A model generated the notes under the pieces. It was given only the letters and a program-made list of their open reading frames with translations, was not told where the DNA came from and ran no database searches. A DNA stretch of 64,000 nucleotides from Pseudoalteromonas prydzensis (GTDB taxonomy: Bacteria > Pseudomonadota > Gammaproteobacteria > Enterobacterales > Alteromonadaceae), in the NCBI RefSeq assembly GCF_011050055.1, contig NZ_DRGM01000128.1:44850-108849 (forward strand), in the 5' to 3' direction. The position numbers and the translations under genes were made by a program. Shown in pieces: positions 1 through 9,841 of this stretch. The number at the start of each line of letters is the position of its first letter. Position 1 is the stretch's first letter.

Positions 1-2107
1 TAAATTCAGCTGGAGTATCGCCAATTGCAGGGATTTTGTAGTTGGCAGGTCCAAAGCTTGCTAACTGTCCTTTGTCATTCCATTGTAGATCTTCGCTTGT
101 CAGCCAACCCATCCCTTGAACAAAAGCCCCTTCAATTTGACCCACATCGAGGGCAGGATTAATTGAGCTGCCGACATCATGCAAAATATCAACGCGGGTA
201 ACGGTATTCTCACCGGTAAGCGTGTCTATTTCTACTTCACTCAGCGCAACTCCGTGGGCGTAGTAAAAAAATGGTCGGCCTTCGCCTTTAGCTCTATCGT
301 AATGAATTTTTGGGGTGGCGTAATAACCGGTTGACGATAATGATATACGGTTCATATAAGCGAGGTTAGCAAGCTCAGTGAAGCTGATTTCACCTTGGCT
401 AAAAGTAATTAAATTATTTTGAAATACAATGCTCTCACTAGGCGTATCAAAGTGAGAGCTGACAAAACCAATTAGCCGTTCTTTAATGGTATTTACGGCA
501 TTCAGTGCGGCCATGCCATTTAAGTCGGTGCCGCTCGATGCCGCAGTGGGGGAGGTGTTGGGTACCTTGTCTGTTCTGGTGGCGCTGATGCTAACCGCAT
601 CAAAATCAACGCCAAATCCATGGGCCACTATTTGGGCTATTTTTGTGTTTAAGCCTTGGCCCATTTCGGTGCCACCATGATTTAAATGAATTGATCCATC
701 GCTGTAAACATGAACGAGTGCCCCTGCTTGGTTTAAGTGCTGCACGGTAAACGAAATACCGTATTTAACTGGGGTCATCGCCAACCCTTTTTTAATAATG
801 GGCGATGAGGCATTAAATGTTTTTATTGCCGCTTTACGTGCCCAGTAATCGCCTGTTTGCTCAAGCTCTGCGAGCATATCTTGTAAAATATGTTGCTCTA
901 CTTTCTGATGATAAGGAGTGGTGTCACGGCCTTTTGCGTATAAATTTAGTTTTCTAATATCGAGTGGATCTTTACCTAACTTGGCTGCTATATCATCCAT
1001 AATCAGCTCAGCCATGATCATCCCTTGCGGGCCGCCAAATCCTCTAAAAGCGGTGTGGCTTACGGTGTTTAGTTTACAGCGGTTACCTGTAATGGTGGCC
1101 GCTGGGTAGTAGTAAGCGTTATCGGTATGAAACATTGCGCGATCGACTATCGCATCTGATAAATCAGGCGAGTAACCGCAAAACCCATTGACAGTTATAT
1201 CAGCGCCGGAAATTAAGCCATGTTCGTCAAAACCGACATGGTAATGGTTATAAAATGGGTGACGCTTACCGGTTAATTTAAAATCGTCACTACGTGCCAA
1301 GCGCATCTTCACTGCACAACCTAAGTGATAAACAGCAAGTGCAGCTAGGCATGCCCAAGGTGCACCTTGGGTTTCTTTACCACCAAATGCACCGCCCATG
1401 CGGCGGGTTTCTACATTTACAAAATTAAATGGCTTTTTTAAAATTTTCGCGACTAAGTGTTGAACTTCTGTGGGGTGCTGGGTTGAGCATTGCACGTGGA
1501 TACCGCCATCGTTGTCGGGCTGAGCAAGGGCAATTTGTCCTTCTAAATAAAAATGCTCCTGCCCACCTATGTGTATTTCGCCTTTGAGCTGATGAACCGA
1601 ATTATTGATCGCTTGCTCACTATTGCCACGTTTTAGTGAGTGTGGTGGCCTAACCCAATGTTGTTTGCTAATCGCTTCTTTTATATCGAGTATTGGTGTG
1701 CTTTGCTCGCATTCAACAACCACTAACCGAGCTGCCCGTCGAGCAATTTCGTAACTATCGGCCACCACTATCATGACAGGCTGGCCATGATATTGAATTT
1801 CATGGCTACTAAGCAGCACATCGCCTGGGAATACTGGGCCAATATCTAATTTTCCTGGTACATCTGCTGCCGATAATATCCGTTTAACCCCTGCAACTTG
1901 CAGTGCTTTACTGGTATCGATTGATTTAATAAAACCACTGGTGATCGGGGCAAGTATTGGGTAAGCATGTAAACAACCATAGGGCTCAGGGTTGTCGTCG
2001 GCGTAATTCGCATTGCCACACACTTGTTTAATGGCGCTTTCATGGTATTTAGATTGGCCTACGCTGCCGCCTTGCGCTTTAAGTTTATCCATTTCAAAGT
2101 GACGCAT
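1..2107 (-). CDS. xdhB: Xanthine dehydrogenase large (molybdopterin) subunit, 3' end outside window
   Basis: Molybdenum-cofactor subunit of xanthine dehydrogenase, which oxidises hypoxanthine and xanthine to urate in the cytoplasm together with XdhA. Reading leftward from the ATG at 2107, about 702 codons stay open to the window edge, against a usual family length near 780, so the C-terminus is missing. Recognisable Mo-cofactor motifs are TRRMGGAFGGKE (around residue 230) and HTAFRGFGGPQG (around residue 345). The start overlaps the last 14 bases of xdhA, so the two are translationally coupled. The identity is firm from the motifs and from being fused in one operon with the Fe-S/FAD subunit. 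Purine hydroxylase rather than another XDH-family substrate is inferred from the surrounding allantoate and ureidoglycine genes. Confidence 0.95.
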   Translation of the reverse strand, partial: MRHFEMDKLKAQGGSVGQSKYHESAIKQVCGNANYADDNPEPYGCLHAYPILAPITSGFIKSIDTSKALQVAGVKRILSAADVPGKLDIGPVFPGDVLLSSHEIQYHGQPVMIVVADSYEIARRAARLVVVECEQSTPILDIKEAISKQHWVRPPHSLKRGNSEQAINNSVHQLKGEIHIGGQEHFYLEGQIALAQPDNDGGIHVQCSTQHPTEVQHLVAKILKKPFNFVNVETRRMGGAFGGKETQGAPWACLAALAVYHLGCAVKMRLARSDDFKLTGKRHPFYNHYHVGFDEHGLISGADITVNGFCGYSPDLSDAIVDRAMFHTDNAYYYPAATITGNRCKLNTVSHTAFRGFGGPQGMIMAELIMDDIAAKLGKDPLDIRKLNLYAKGRDTTPYHQKVEQHILQDMLAELEQTGDYWARKAAIKTFNASSPIIKKGLAMTPVKYGISFTVQHLNQAGALVHVYSDGSIHLNHGGTEMGQGLNTKIAQIVAHGFGVDFDAVSISATRTDKVPNTSPTAASSGTDLNGMAALNAVNTIKERLIGFVSSHFDTPSESIVFQNNLITFSQGEISFTELANLAYMNRISLSSTGYYATPKIHYDRAKGEGRPFFYYAHGVALSEVEIDTLTGENTVTRVDILHDVGSSINPALDVGQIEGAFVQGMGWLTSEDLQWNDKGQLASFGPANYKIPAIGDTPAEF

Positions 2108-3596
2108 GAGAGATCCTCGTAATGGCAATGTTGTTACTGCTGTTGATTGGTGCTACTTGTTGGCAAAATTCAATGCCAATTCGCTGCATTAAATTTTTAC
2201 TCACCGTTAGACGGTAATTAGCGCTACTACGGACATCACTCATCGGTGAAAAGTCATCGCTGATAGCCCTTGCGGCATCTATGAAGTGACTCACGTGCAG
2301 TGGCTGAGATAGCAGGAGCTGCTCCACACATTTTGCGCGTTTTGGGATTGCAGCCATTCCGCCCATTGCACATCGTGCTTGGGTAATGATGTTTTGCGCA
2401 TGCTCGACTGCAACCACTAAGCAGACTGTGGAAATATCATCTTCGAATCGTTTGGAAATTTTATGACAAGCAAGTTTTAATGACTCGGGGCGCTTGGGGA
2501 TGGTCACTTTGCTGATGACTTCATCACTTTTTATGAGGGTCTTTTTGTAATCAACAAAGTAGTCTGCCACGTTAATGGTGCGCGAACCTGCGCTACTGAG
2601 TAACTCCATCGTTGCATTAAGTGCGATTAAAAGCGGCGCTGGATCGCCAATTGGCGAGGCATTACCTAAGCTGCCACCTAAGGTGCCGCTATTTCTTACT
2701 TGGCTTGAGCCTAAACGTTCAAACAATTCCTTAGACTCTGGATAATAGCGATAAAACAGCTCAACAAATTGGCTATAGGGCAAGGCTGCACCAATTTGTA
2801 GCTCACCATTATTATCAGTTAGTTGACTAAGTTCTTGCACTTGGCAAAGTGAGATGATGATGTCGGGCAATAGCATGTTTTGACTCAGCTCGATAGCAAA
2901 GTCGGTGCCACCGGCGACAAGGTGAGCATGGGGATAGCGTGTTTTTAACTCAACAAGTTGCTGTGCAGTTTGTGGTAAATAAAACTTTCGTGGGCCATTT
3001 TTTAAAAAAGGAATGTCATCTAAGTCTGCAAATAGCGTGGCTTTAAAGTTGGCAGCCATTGCAGAATACGGTTCATAGCTGCGCTCATAACTATATGCTT
3101 TTTCGGCAGCAAGCAAGATAGGGCGATAACCAGTGCAGCGGCACAGATTACCTCCAAGGGCGTGAATAATGGCTTTTTTGCCTGGGTATGTTTGGTGATT
3201 AATATACACAGCGAGCATGCTCATTATTATGCCCGGTGTACAAAATCCACATTGTGAACCATGGCATTCAACTAATGCTCGCTGCACAGGGTGTAGATCG
3301 CTAAGCGTAGGATAAAGCCCGGTAGTGACCGCTTCTATTGTAACTATATGTTTAGCATTGGCATTACCTAGTAGCAGTAAACAACCATTGATTGTTTTGT
3401 AATGCCAACTTAGTTGTCCATTTGCATCTATATGTTCTTCACCGACTAAAATTGTGCACGCGCCACAGTCGCCTGTTGCACACCCTTCTTTGCTGCCTAT
3501 TTTCCCTTTTTTGGTGCGAAGCCAGTCCAACATGGTGAGACTTGGCGAGCATTCCTGCACTGCAATTGGCGTGTCATTTAATAAAAACTGGATCAC
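2094..3596 (-). CDS. xdhA: Xanthine dehydrogenase small subunit (2Fe-2S and FAD)
   Basis: Electron-transfer subunit of xanthine dehydrogenase, passing electrons from the Mo site through two 2Fe-2S clusters to FAD and NAD. The N-terminus carries the plant-type cluster motif [10 protein letters not shown], followed by the second cluster CGFCTPG ... CRCTGYRP. The FAD domain begins near residue 185 with [10 protein letters not shown] and [17 protein letters not shown] chose the GTG at 3596: it gives the family-typical N-terminus ([10 protein letters not shown]) and has AAGGGG just upstream. An in-frame ATG at 3674 would add 26 residues that do not look like the family. The product is 500 residues, the normal size for the fused FeS-FAD subunit. 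A RutR-type palindrome lies about 130 bp upstream of the GTG. Confidence 0.93.
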   Translation of the reverse strand: MIQFLLNDTPIAVQECSPSLTMLDWLRTKKGKIGSKEGCATGDCGACTILVGEEHIDANGQLSWHYKTINGCLLLLGNANAKHIVTIEAVTTGLYPTLSDLHPVQRALVECHGSQCGFCTPGIIMSMLAVYINHQTYPGKKAIIHALGGNLCRCTGYRPILLAAEKAYSYERSYEPYSAMAANFKATLFADLDDIPFLKNGPRKFYLPQTAQQLVELKTRYPHAHLVAGGTDFAIELSQNMLLPDIIISLCQVQELSQLTDNNGELQIGAALPYSQFVELFYRYYPESKELFERLGSSQVRNSGTLGGSLGNASPIGDPAPLLIALNATMELLSSAGSRTINVADYFVDYKKTLIKSDEVISKVTIPKRPESLKLACHKISKRFEDDISTVCLVVAVEHAQNIITQARCAMGGMAAIPKRAKCVEQLLLSQPLHVSHFIDAARAISDDFSPMSDVRSSANYRLTVSKNLMQRIGIEFCQQVAPINSSNNIAITRISHASL

Positions 3597-3726
3597 ACAT
3601 ATCCCCTTAACTTTTATAAAGTCCTGATTTTTAAAGGCTTGGCGTTTATTTTCTGCTGTTGTTATTACGCACATTAGTAAAAAACATTTTCATCTTGGTA
3701 AGTTAATTGCAGATACCATGCCATTG

Positions 3727-3742
3727 TTGACCACTTGGTCAG
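3727..3742. promoter_or_regulatory. RutR-type operator upstream of xdhA
   Basis: TTGACCACTTGGTCAG matches the RutR operator TTGACCANNTGGTCAA at all defined positions but the last. It lies between leftward xdhAB and the rightward transport genes, so it could control both. The likely ligand is the RutR-like TetR protein encoded at 13463-14116. Confidence 0.7.
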
Positions 3743-3831
3743 TTTGTGTTTTTGGATGTACTAATTAGCTAATAAGTACAAAAGGTGAAAAGAATGAATA
3801 ACAAATACCGCCTTATTAGGCAGGTATTGCC

Positions 3832-3945
3832 ATGCTGCCTTACGGTGCAACGCTAATCGTGCTGATTATGCTCAGTAAAAATAAACAAAAACTGAAAATG
3901 TACCAACCCATGTGGTTGGGTAAACCTTGGCATAAAGGTCATTAA
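3832..3945 (+). pseudogene. Remnant of an ABC-transporter permease C-terminus
   Basis: A 37-codon open stretch beginning MLPYGATLIVLIM and ending PMWLGKPWHKGH. This is the C-terminal pattern (LPY-x-x-TLIVL ... P-x-x-LGKP) of purine/nucleoside-type ABC permeases of the YufP/YufQ group, but an in-frame stop lies four codons upstream of the ATG and nothing else of the protein is present. A separate ATG at 3794, preceded by AAGGTGA, opens a 20-codon frame running into it, which suggests the start of one importer gene was joined by deletion to the end of another. Recognition is by pattern only, so confidence is moderate. Confidence 0.5.
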
Positions 3946-4013
3946 GTAAATGAAAAATAGTTAAAAAAGTAAACTTTTTCAACAGCATAAAAAATATAAT
4001 ACGGAGAAAAACA

Positions 4014-4136
4014 ATGAAAAAATTGATTGCGGGAATAGCCGTGGCGCTAAGCTTAATTATTGATGCAGATAAAACCATAACCGATAAGACTTTATTAGCT
4101 ATGGGCTTTTATGTGGAAGCTCCAAGGGCAGCTTAA
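4014..4136 (+). pseudogene. Internal-deletion remnant of a BMP-family substrate-binding protein
   Basis: A 40-codon ORF with a good ribosome site (GGAGA) and a signal-peptide start, MKKLIAGIAVALSLII. It passes directly into DADKTITDKTLLAMGFYVE, which resembles the C-terminal end of BMP/PnrA-type periplasmic purine-nucleoside binding proteins (typically ... D-x-x-L-x-x-M-x-(F/W)-YVEGV). The centre of about 300 residues would be missing. It sits directly after the permease remnant and before the purine permease, as expected for a decayed purine ABC importer. It could alternatively be a short secreted peptide; a profile search is needed. Confidence 0.45.
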
Positions 4137-4212
4137 ATAGCGAGCTATCTTAATTAATAGCGAGTTAGCCACCTAAAAACACAGCTGACTTGCGACAAGC
4201 ATAGAGGTTTAT

Positions 4213-5589
4213 ATGTCTCATAAAGTAAGTTCGTCTGACGATATTATTTACGCGGTAGACGAGATACCAGGAAAAACAGAATCATTTTTTGCAGGACTTC
4301 AACATGTATTAGCAAGCTTTGTGGGAATTATCACACCCACTCTTATTATAGGTGGAATACTCGGGTTAGGCAGTGAAATCCCTTATTTGATCAGTATGGC
4401 GCTATTTGTATCGGGCGTGGGCACCGTTATTCAGGCCAAGCGTGTTGGCTCAATCGGTGCAGGACTCATTTGTGTACAAGGAACCAGTTTTGCTTTTTTA
4501 GGCACTATCCTAGCAACGGGGTTTACCGTAAAAGCAACGGGGGGCACGAATGATGAAGTATTGGCAACCATATTTGCGGTGTGTTTTTTAGCGGCAATAG
4601 TGGAAATTTTGATTAGCTTTTTTATAGAGAAGCTTGAAAAAGTAATCAAACCGGTTGTCACTGGTGTGGTGATCACCACGATAGGCATTTACCTTATTAA
4701 AGTCGGTATGACCGATATTGGTGGCGGGCAATGGTTACTGACCAATATGCCTGAGAAGTTTGCATCGCCTAGCAACTTAATCGTTGGCTTTTCAGTGGTT
4801 GCATTGGTTGTGCTACTCAACGCGAGTAAAAACCAATGGGTAAGGCTAACCGCGGTTGTGGTTGCTATGCTGGTAGGCTGGTTACTGGCAATCTTACTGG
4901 GTATTAGCGAATTTAAAATCGGCGAGTTTGACGTAATAGCCATTCCGCTACCATTTAAGTATGGCTTTAATGTTGATTTTGGTGCACTGATAGCCTTTGG
5001 CTTTTTGTATTTAATTACGGCAATAGAATCAACGGGCGATATTACCGCTAATTGTGCGGTGTCTAAATTACCCGTCAAAGGGCCTAGCTACTTAGCACGA
5101 ATACGCGGCGGCATTTTAGGCGACGGCGTAAATTCGATGATTGCTGCAGCATTTAATACTTTTCCTAATACAACCTTTAGCCAAAATAATGGGGTTATTC
5201 AGTTAACCGGTGTCGCCAGTAGGCACATAGGTTTATGGATTGGCTGTATTTTAGCTATTTTGGGTCTGTTTCCCGTGATTGGAGCGGTACTGCAAAATAT
5301 ACCTAAACCGGTATTAGGCGGAGCCACATTGGTGATGTTTGGCACCGTTGCCGCCGCTGGAGTAAAAATTCTTGCCAGTGAAAAAATAAACCGTAGAAGT
5401 TTACTTATTATAGCCGTTAGCTTAGGGCTAGGCCTAGGCGTGAGTTTTGTTCCGGAGTTATTCGTCAACGCGCCTAAGTTAGTAACCGCTATATTTGGTA
5501 GTGCTGTAACGGTATCCGGTATCACCGCCATCATCATGACGTTGCTGTTGCCAGAAAACTATTCTGCAAGTACCGACCGCCTTAACTAA
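4213..5589 (+). CDS. NAT/NCS2 family purine (xanthine/urate) permease
   Basis: Inner-membrane proton symporter bringing oxidised purines into the cell for the adjacent xanthine dehydrogenase. At 458 residues with about 14 membrane segments it has the normal family size. The residues known to be essential in E. coli XanQ fall at the same numbers here: His31 (LQHVLASF), Glu272 and Asp276 (AIESTGD), Asp304 (LGDGVN), and Gln324-Asn325 in the NAT signature QNNGVIQLTG. That makes a xanthine or urate carrier much likelier than a uracil carrier. I cannot decide between xanthine and urate from the sequence. It follows the ABC-importer remnants and is 29 bp upstream of the Tsx-like channel, so the two probably form an uptake operon. 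Confidence 0.9.
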   Translation: MSHKVSSSDDIIYAVDEIPGKTESFFAGLQHVLASFVGIITPTLIIGGILGLGSEIPYLISMALFVSGVGTVIQAKRVGSIGAGLICVQGTSFAFLGTILATGFTVKATGGTNDEVLATIFAVCFLAAIVEILISFFIEKLEKVIKPVVTGVVITTIGIYLIKVGMTDIGGGQWLLTNMPEKFASPSNLIVGFSVVALVVLLNASKNQWVRLTAVVVAMLVGWLLAILLGISEFKIGEFDVIAIPLPFKYGFNVDFGALIAFGFLYLITAIESTGDITANCAVSKLPVKGPSYLARIRGGILGDGVNSMIAAAFNTFPNTTFSQNNGVIQLTGVASRHIGLWIGCILAILGLFPVIGAVLQNIPKPVLGGATLVMFGTVAAAGVKILASEKINRRSLLIIAVSLGLGLGVSFVPELFVNAPKLVTAIFGSAVTVSGITAIIMTLLLPENYSASTDRLN

Positions 5590-5618
5590 ACGGTTTTATA
5601 GCAACAGATGGGAAACCA

Positions 5619-6353
5619 ATGGAAATCAAAATAATAAAAAAACTAGCATTAGTAACTGTAATTACTCTTTGCTCAACAAGTGTGTCGGCTAAGCAGTTGT
5701 GGTCGGATTTTAGTATTACTGGATTACAAGGAGCTGATTACTTAGAGCCTTTTTCGGGCACTGAAGATGACCGAACGGTTGTCACTATTGAGCATGCGTC
5801 AGGCCATACTTGGGGAAGCACATTCTTGTTCATGGATAGGTTGAGTAACCCTGATGATGTTTATGGTGAGCTGAACATTAATCCAACGCTTTACAAACCA
5901 GAAGATGGGTTTGTTACAGAGGTGTTTTTAGGGCTGCAAACGGAATATGGCTCAGGTGCAACTGATCAAAACAACTACTTATTAGGAGGCGGGGTGTCCT
6001 TGGATGTACCTGGATTTAAATACTTTAAAGTGGCTTATTATCGACGCTTGCAAGATGATATAGGGATAGATAGAGGCGATAACAACCAGATAACCGTGGT
6101 TTGGGGGATTGATGAAGGTAATTTTCGCTACGATGGCTTCTTAGATATTGTCGATGGTGCCGATACTATGTTTGGTAAAAATGAAGGGGGTTTTAACTTT
6201 ACTTCGCAAATCAAATACAACATTGCCCCGATGCTTGGCCTAGACACAGGCCGTTTAGATATTGGTATTGAATATGTATTTTGGAAAAACAAATTTGGTG
6301 TAGATGGTGAAACAGAAAACAACCCAAACTTGTTAATTAAATGGCATTTTTAA
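5619..6353 (+). CDS. Tsx-like outer-membrane nucleoside/purine channel
   Basis: A 244-residue protein with a signal peptide (cut near VSA-KQ at residues 24-25) and alternating beta-strand character throughout. It ends in a strand terminated by an aromatic residue (NPNLLIKWHF), the outer-membrane insertion signal. The C-terminal pattern FWKNKFG ... NNPNLLIKWHF is characteristic of the Tsx/OmpK nucleoside-channel family. Directly behind the purine permease, it probably lets purines or nucleosides across the outer membrane. A hairpin terminator follows. The substrate is inferred from family and neighbours. Confidence 0.85.
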   Translation: MEIKIIKKLALVTVITLCSTSVSAKQLWSDFSITGLQGADYLEPFSGTEDDRTVVTIEHASGHTWGSTFLFMDRLSNPDDVYGELNINPTLYKPEDGFVTEVFLGLQTEYGSGATDQNNYLLGGGVSLDVPGFKYFKVAYYRRLQDDIGIDRGDNNQITVVWGIDEGNFRYDGFLDIVDGADTMFGKNEGGFNFTSQIKYNIAPMLGLDTGRLDIGIEYVFWKNKFGVDGETENNPNLLIKWHF

Positions 6354-6384
6354 TCGTTAAATAACAACCTATTACATGCTAAAT

Positions 6385-6412
6385 AAAGGCTATTTTTAAG
6401 TAGCCTTTTTAG
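6385..6412 (+). terminator. Rho-independent terminator after the Tsx-like gene
   Basis: Perfect 8-bp stem AAAGGCTA / TAGCCTTT with an 8-nt loop, followed by a short T run. It separates the rightward uptake genes from the convergent allC operon. Confidence 0.75.
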
Positions 6413-6482
6413 TTTTAACTAAGAGCAACATGTAAATTAAGAGCCTGTAAGAGTTGTTTATCGGTGTAAAGCTTATAATAAC

Positions 6483-7769
6483 TTAGCTATTTAGCTCTTT
6501 TACATAAAGCACCAGCGAGCTATACAAAACGCTCAGCGCTTTGGTTACATCGTCATCGATCACAGCTTCTGCTGGGTGATGGCTTATACCACCAGGGCTG
6601 CGTATGAATAACATACCAACCGGACAAATAGCGGCGATTGCCATGGCATCGTGGCCAGCACCAGAAGCTAAAGCAGGGGATGCTTGTTGATTAAACTTAC
6701 AGGCACTTGCAAATAACTGTTGAATTTTTTCATCGCAGGCAACCGCATCGGCCGCGTGAGTCCATTGCCAATCGAGGGTTAAATTACGCTGCTTTGCTAT
6801 TTGCTCTGCGCTACTTTGTATCGCGGTGAGTAACTTAGTTAAGTCTTGATCATTTTGTGCTCGTGCATCTAGACTTATCGTGGTTGTACCGGCAATGACA
6901 TTTGTGGCTCCTGGGCGGGCATGTATTTGACCAACGGTAGCCACCTCCCCATTTTTAGCATGTTTTGCAAGTTGCTCAATTGCCAGTGTCAGTTCTGCGC
7001 AGCCGGCTAATGAGTCTTGGCGTAAATTCATCGGGGTTGTGCCCGCATGACCACTTTGCCCCGTTAAGCTGATCATGGCGCGTTTGGCACCGGCAATAGC
7101 GGTTACCACGCCTAATGCTTGGTTAACTGATTCAAGTACAGGACCTTGCTCAATGTGGGTTTCCCAATAGCCGAGTAGCTGGTTTTTATTTAACGCGGCT
7201 TTTGTGAAGTCATCAGGGGTTAGGCCAAAATCCAGCATGGCTTGGCGCATTGTGACTCCGCTTGTATCTTCAATATTTAGCCATTGCGGGTCAAACTCAT
7301 TAGCCAATGCTTTTGAGCCAATTAAAGTGGTGGCAAAGCGCGTGCCTTCTTCATCACAAAACCCGACTACATCTAAGTGAAAAGGTAACTCGAGTTTAAG
7401 TTTGTGAGCAAGTGCGGCAACTTCAATCGCTAACAGCACACCTAAAATACCATCGTATGCGCCAGCATTGGGCACCGTATCTAGGTGGGAGCCAATAATT
7501 AAACGTTTGGCATTCGGATCAGTTGACTCTAAACGGCCCCATAAATTACCTACCTCATCTTGCCATGTTTGCATGCCCGCATCACTCATCCATGTTGCAG
7601 TAACACGGTTACATTCTTTATGCTGTTTTGATAAATACTCGCGATGAATTCCCCCTTGCATTTGCGACAGTGTACTGAGTATTTTACAGCGCTCTAATGA
7701 GCGTTTTGCGTGGCTTTGCGCCAGTTCTTTGGCTAATAAAGGGCTGTGTTGTGGGCTTACAGGGGTCAT
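6483..7769 (-). CDS. allC: Allantoate amidohydrolase (M20 family)
   Basis: Hydrolyses allantoate to ureidoglycine plus ammonia and CO2, a late step of purine ring breakdown. Its 428 residues show the M20/AllC metal-binding motifs: GSHLDTVPNAGAYDG near residue 95, CDEEGTRF near 140, WETHIEQGPVLE near 205, and the C-terminal RSPGGISHHPAE. The last gene of the leftward operon, it starts 15 bp after the PucG-like aminotransferase, which would use its product. Family relatives include N-carbamoyl-amino-acid hydrolases and beta-ureidopropionase, but the operon context strongly favours allantoate. Confidence 0.88.
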   Translation of the reverse strand: MTPVSPQHSPLLAKELAQSHAKRSLERCKILSTLSQMQGGIHREYLSKQHKECNRVTATWMSDAGMQTWQDEVGNLWGRLESTDPNAKRLIIGSHLDTVPNAGAYDGILGVLLAIEVAALAHKLKLELPFHLDVVGFCDEEGTRFATTLIGSKALANEFDPQWLNIEDTSGVTMRQAMLDFGLTPDDFTKAALNKNQLLGYWETHIEQGPVLESVNQALGVVTAIAGAKRAMISLTGQSGHAGTTPMNLRQDSLAGCAELTLAIEQLAKHAKNGEVATVGQIHARPGATNVIAGTTTISLDARAQNDQDLTKLLTAIQSSAEQIAKQRNLTLDWQWTHAADAVACDEKIQQLFASACKFNQQASPALASGAGHDAMAIAAICPVGMLFIRSPGGISHHPAEAVIDDDVTKALSVLYSSLVLYVKELNS

Positions 7770-7784
7770 GCTAGTCCTTGATTT

Positions 7785-9014
7785 TTATTTATAATGAGCT
7801 AGAGCTGCCAGAGCTGCTTCGCCTTTGGGGCCTTTATAGCCATTGGCATGCAAGCAGGCATCGAGGCTTGCAAGAGTTTGCAGTACGGCGTCTTTTCTTG
7901 CGTTGTAACCCATAGTACCGATACGCCAGATTTTGCCGTGCAAAGGGCCAAACGAAGTACCAATTTCGATGCCAAAGTCGGTTAGCATTTGTCCACGAAC
8001 GTGATCTGCGTTGATCCCAGGTGGTATATAAACCCCCAACACGTTATTCATTTTATGGTTTAAGTCACCAAACACATCTAAACCTAGAGCTTGAATACCG
8101 CTGAGCATGGCATCGCCGTGTAATTTATGTCGTGCAACACAGTTATCTATACCTTCTTCAATCACAATGCGTGCACATTCAGACGCGCAATACAGCATGC
8201 TGGTGGCTTCGGTGTGGTGGTTTAAACGCTCTTCACCCCAGTAATTCATGATCATGCCTAAATCAAAATAATTAGAGCGAACAAAAGGCTCGCTGCCATC
8301 TTTATGATCAGCAGTACGAATGCCCGCTTCGACTTTTTTACGTTTTTGGATCCAATCGGCACACTTATCGCTCAATGTTACAGGTGCAGATCCCGACGGA
8401 CCGGCCAAACATTTTTGTAAACCCACAGACAGTGCATCGAGTTGCCATTCATCTGCAGGTAGTTTGTTACCGACGATGGAGGCGGTGGCATCACAGTAAA
8501 ATAGTACATCGTGTTTTTGACAAATATCGCCGATGTATTCAAGTGGCTGGTTCATGGTTGTTGAGGTGTCACCTTGTACCATAGCGAGCACCTGTGGTTT
8601 TACATCGACAATCGCTTTTTCGATTTGCTCAGGTGTAAATACTTCACCCCAAGGCACTGCAATGGTGTGTACTTTTGCTCCTACACGCTCTGCAATCTCA
8701 GCAAGTAAGTGACCAAAACGGCCCATAATCGGCACCAGCACTTTATCGTTAGGGCGCAAAATAGAGCAAAGCACGGCTTCGATACCTGCCCGAGAGGTAC
8801 CATCTATTAGCATGGTCCATTGATTTTTGGTGTTAAATACTTCTCGGTAGCGTGCCATGGTTTCGTTCATAAACCCGGTCATTACAGGGTCATATTGACC
8901 AATAAGTTGTGCTGACATGGCTCGTAATACACGAGGGTCGGCATTAATTGGCCCAGGCCCCATTAATAAGCGTTGCGGTGGGTTTAAAGTTTGAATTTGC
9001 GTGTTATTGAACAT
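7785..9014 (-). CDS. pucG: PucG-like (S)-ureidoglycine-glyoxylate aminotransferase
   Basis: PLP enzyme of the alanine-glyoxylate aminotransferase family (fold type I), 409 residues. The N-terminus has GPGPINADPRVL; the PLP lysine is Lys200 in the motif SVGLQKCLAGPSG. In Bacillus subtilis PucG moves the amino group of ureidoglycine to glyoxylate, giving glycine and oxalurate (N-carbamoyl-2-oxoglycine). The same role is inferred here because it lies just upstream of allC and downstream of HpxW-like and amidase genes that could process oxalurate-derived products. Only 2 bp separate it from the TauE/SafE gene. The alternatives are alanine-glyoxylate or serine-glyoxylate aminotransferase. Confidence 0.85.
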   Translation of the reverse strand: MFNNTQIQTLNPPQRLLMGPGPINADPRVLRAMSAQLIGQYDPVMTGFMNETMARYREVFNTKNQWTMLIDGTSRAGIEAVLCSILRPNDKVLVPIMGRFGHLLAEIAERVGAKVHTIAVPWGEVFTPEQIEKAIVDVKPQVLAMVQGDTSTTMNQPLEYIGDICQKHDVLFYCDATASIVGNKLPADEWQLDALSVGLQKCLAGPSGSAPVTLSDKCADWIQKRKKVEAGIRTADHKDGSEPFVRSNYFDLGMIMNYWGEERLNHHTEATSMLYCASECARIVIEEGIDNCVARHKLHGDAMLSGIQALGLDVFGDLNHKMNNVLGVYIPPGINADHVRGQMLTDFGIEIGTSFGPLHGKIWRIGTMGYNARKDAVLQTLASLDACLHANGYKGPKGEAALAALAHYK

Positions 9015-9016
9015 GT

Positions 9017-9841
9017 TTATGCTCCAAGAGTTTGAATAAGCATACGAATACCTGTGATCATCAGCACAATGGCAAAGGCGCGTTTTAATTGTTGTTGATC
9101 CAGCTTACTGCCTATTTTTACGCCAATGGGCGCAAACAAAATAGTCAGCGGAATTATTAGAAAAAAGGCAGGCAGGTTAACTAAACCCCAGGTGCCTAGG
9201 GGAGCATCGGTTGGCATAGTGCCAATACTTAATAAGGTAATTACACCCGCAAGTGCAATGAGCAAGCCAAATACCGCAGCACTGCCAACTGCAACGTGAG
9301 CGCGAACATTAAATGCATTTAACAAAGGCACACCAATTGTGCCGCCGCCTATGCCAATCATGACTGATAACCCACCCACAACACTTGCCATAATCGCTTG
9401 GCCAAATTTCCCTGGTAATTGATTGACCAAAGCGGGAGCACCTGCTCTAAAGAGCATATTTAAGCTCACCAAAATGGCAATACATGCAAACATAAGTACC
9501 AATGCATTGCCACGAATAGAGTGTGCTAAGTAACTGCCAATGACTGCCATAACTAAAATAAAGGGGGCCCAAAATTTAACTAACGCAACATCAATATTGC
9601 CCTTTAAATGATGTGATCGAATCGATGAAATTGACGTAGGGACAATGGTCGCAAGTGATGTTGCTGTTGCTACCATCATGGCCGATTCAGGGCTAACAGC
9701 AAAACCTTGCAATAAAAAATACAGAACAGGCACAATAACAATGCCGCCGCCAACACCAAATAGCCCCGCTAAAATACCGGCAAATATTCCGGTTGCGATT
9801 AGGGCCGCAATAATCGGCCATTGATTAATTATTTCTGACAT
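9017..9841 (-). CDS. TauE/SafE family transporter
   Basis: A 274-residue inner-membrane protein with about eight hydrophobic segments. It has the paired glycine-rich repeats of the TauE/SafE (DUF81) family: GLFGVGGGIVIVPVL near residue 27 and IGIGGGTIGVPLL near residue 162. Members are thought to move organic acids and sulfonates, often as exporters. Within this operon the cargo is plausibly a small anion of the pathway (oxalate, oxamate, glyoxylate), which is inference only. The start overlaps the 3' end of the hpxW-like gene by 13 bp, so the two are translationally coupled. Confidence 0.85.
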   Translation of the reverse strand: MSEIINQWPIIAALIATGIFAGILAGLFGVGGGIVIVPVLYFLLQGFAVSPESAMMVATATSLATIVPTSISSIRSHHLKGNIDVALVKFWAPFILVMAVIGSYLAHSIRGNALVLMFACIAILVSLNMLFRAGAPALVNQLPGKFGQAIMASVVGGLSVMIGIGGGTIGVPLLNAFNVRAHVAVGSAAVFGLLIALAGVITLLSIGTMPTDAPLGTWGLVNLPAFFLIIPLTILFAPIGVKIGSKLDQQQLKRAFAIVLMITGIRMLIQTLGA

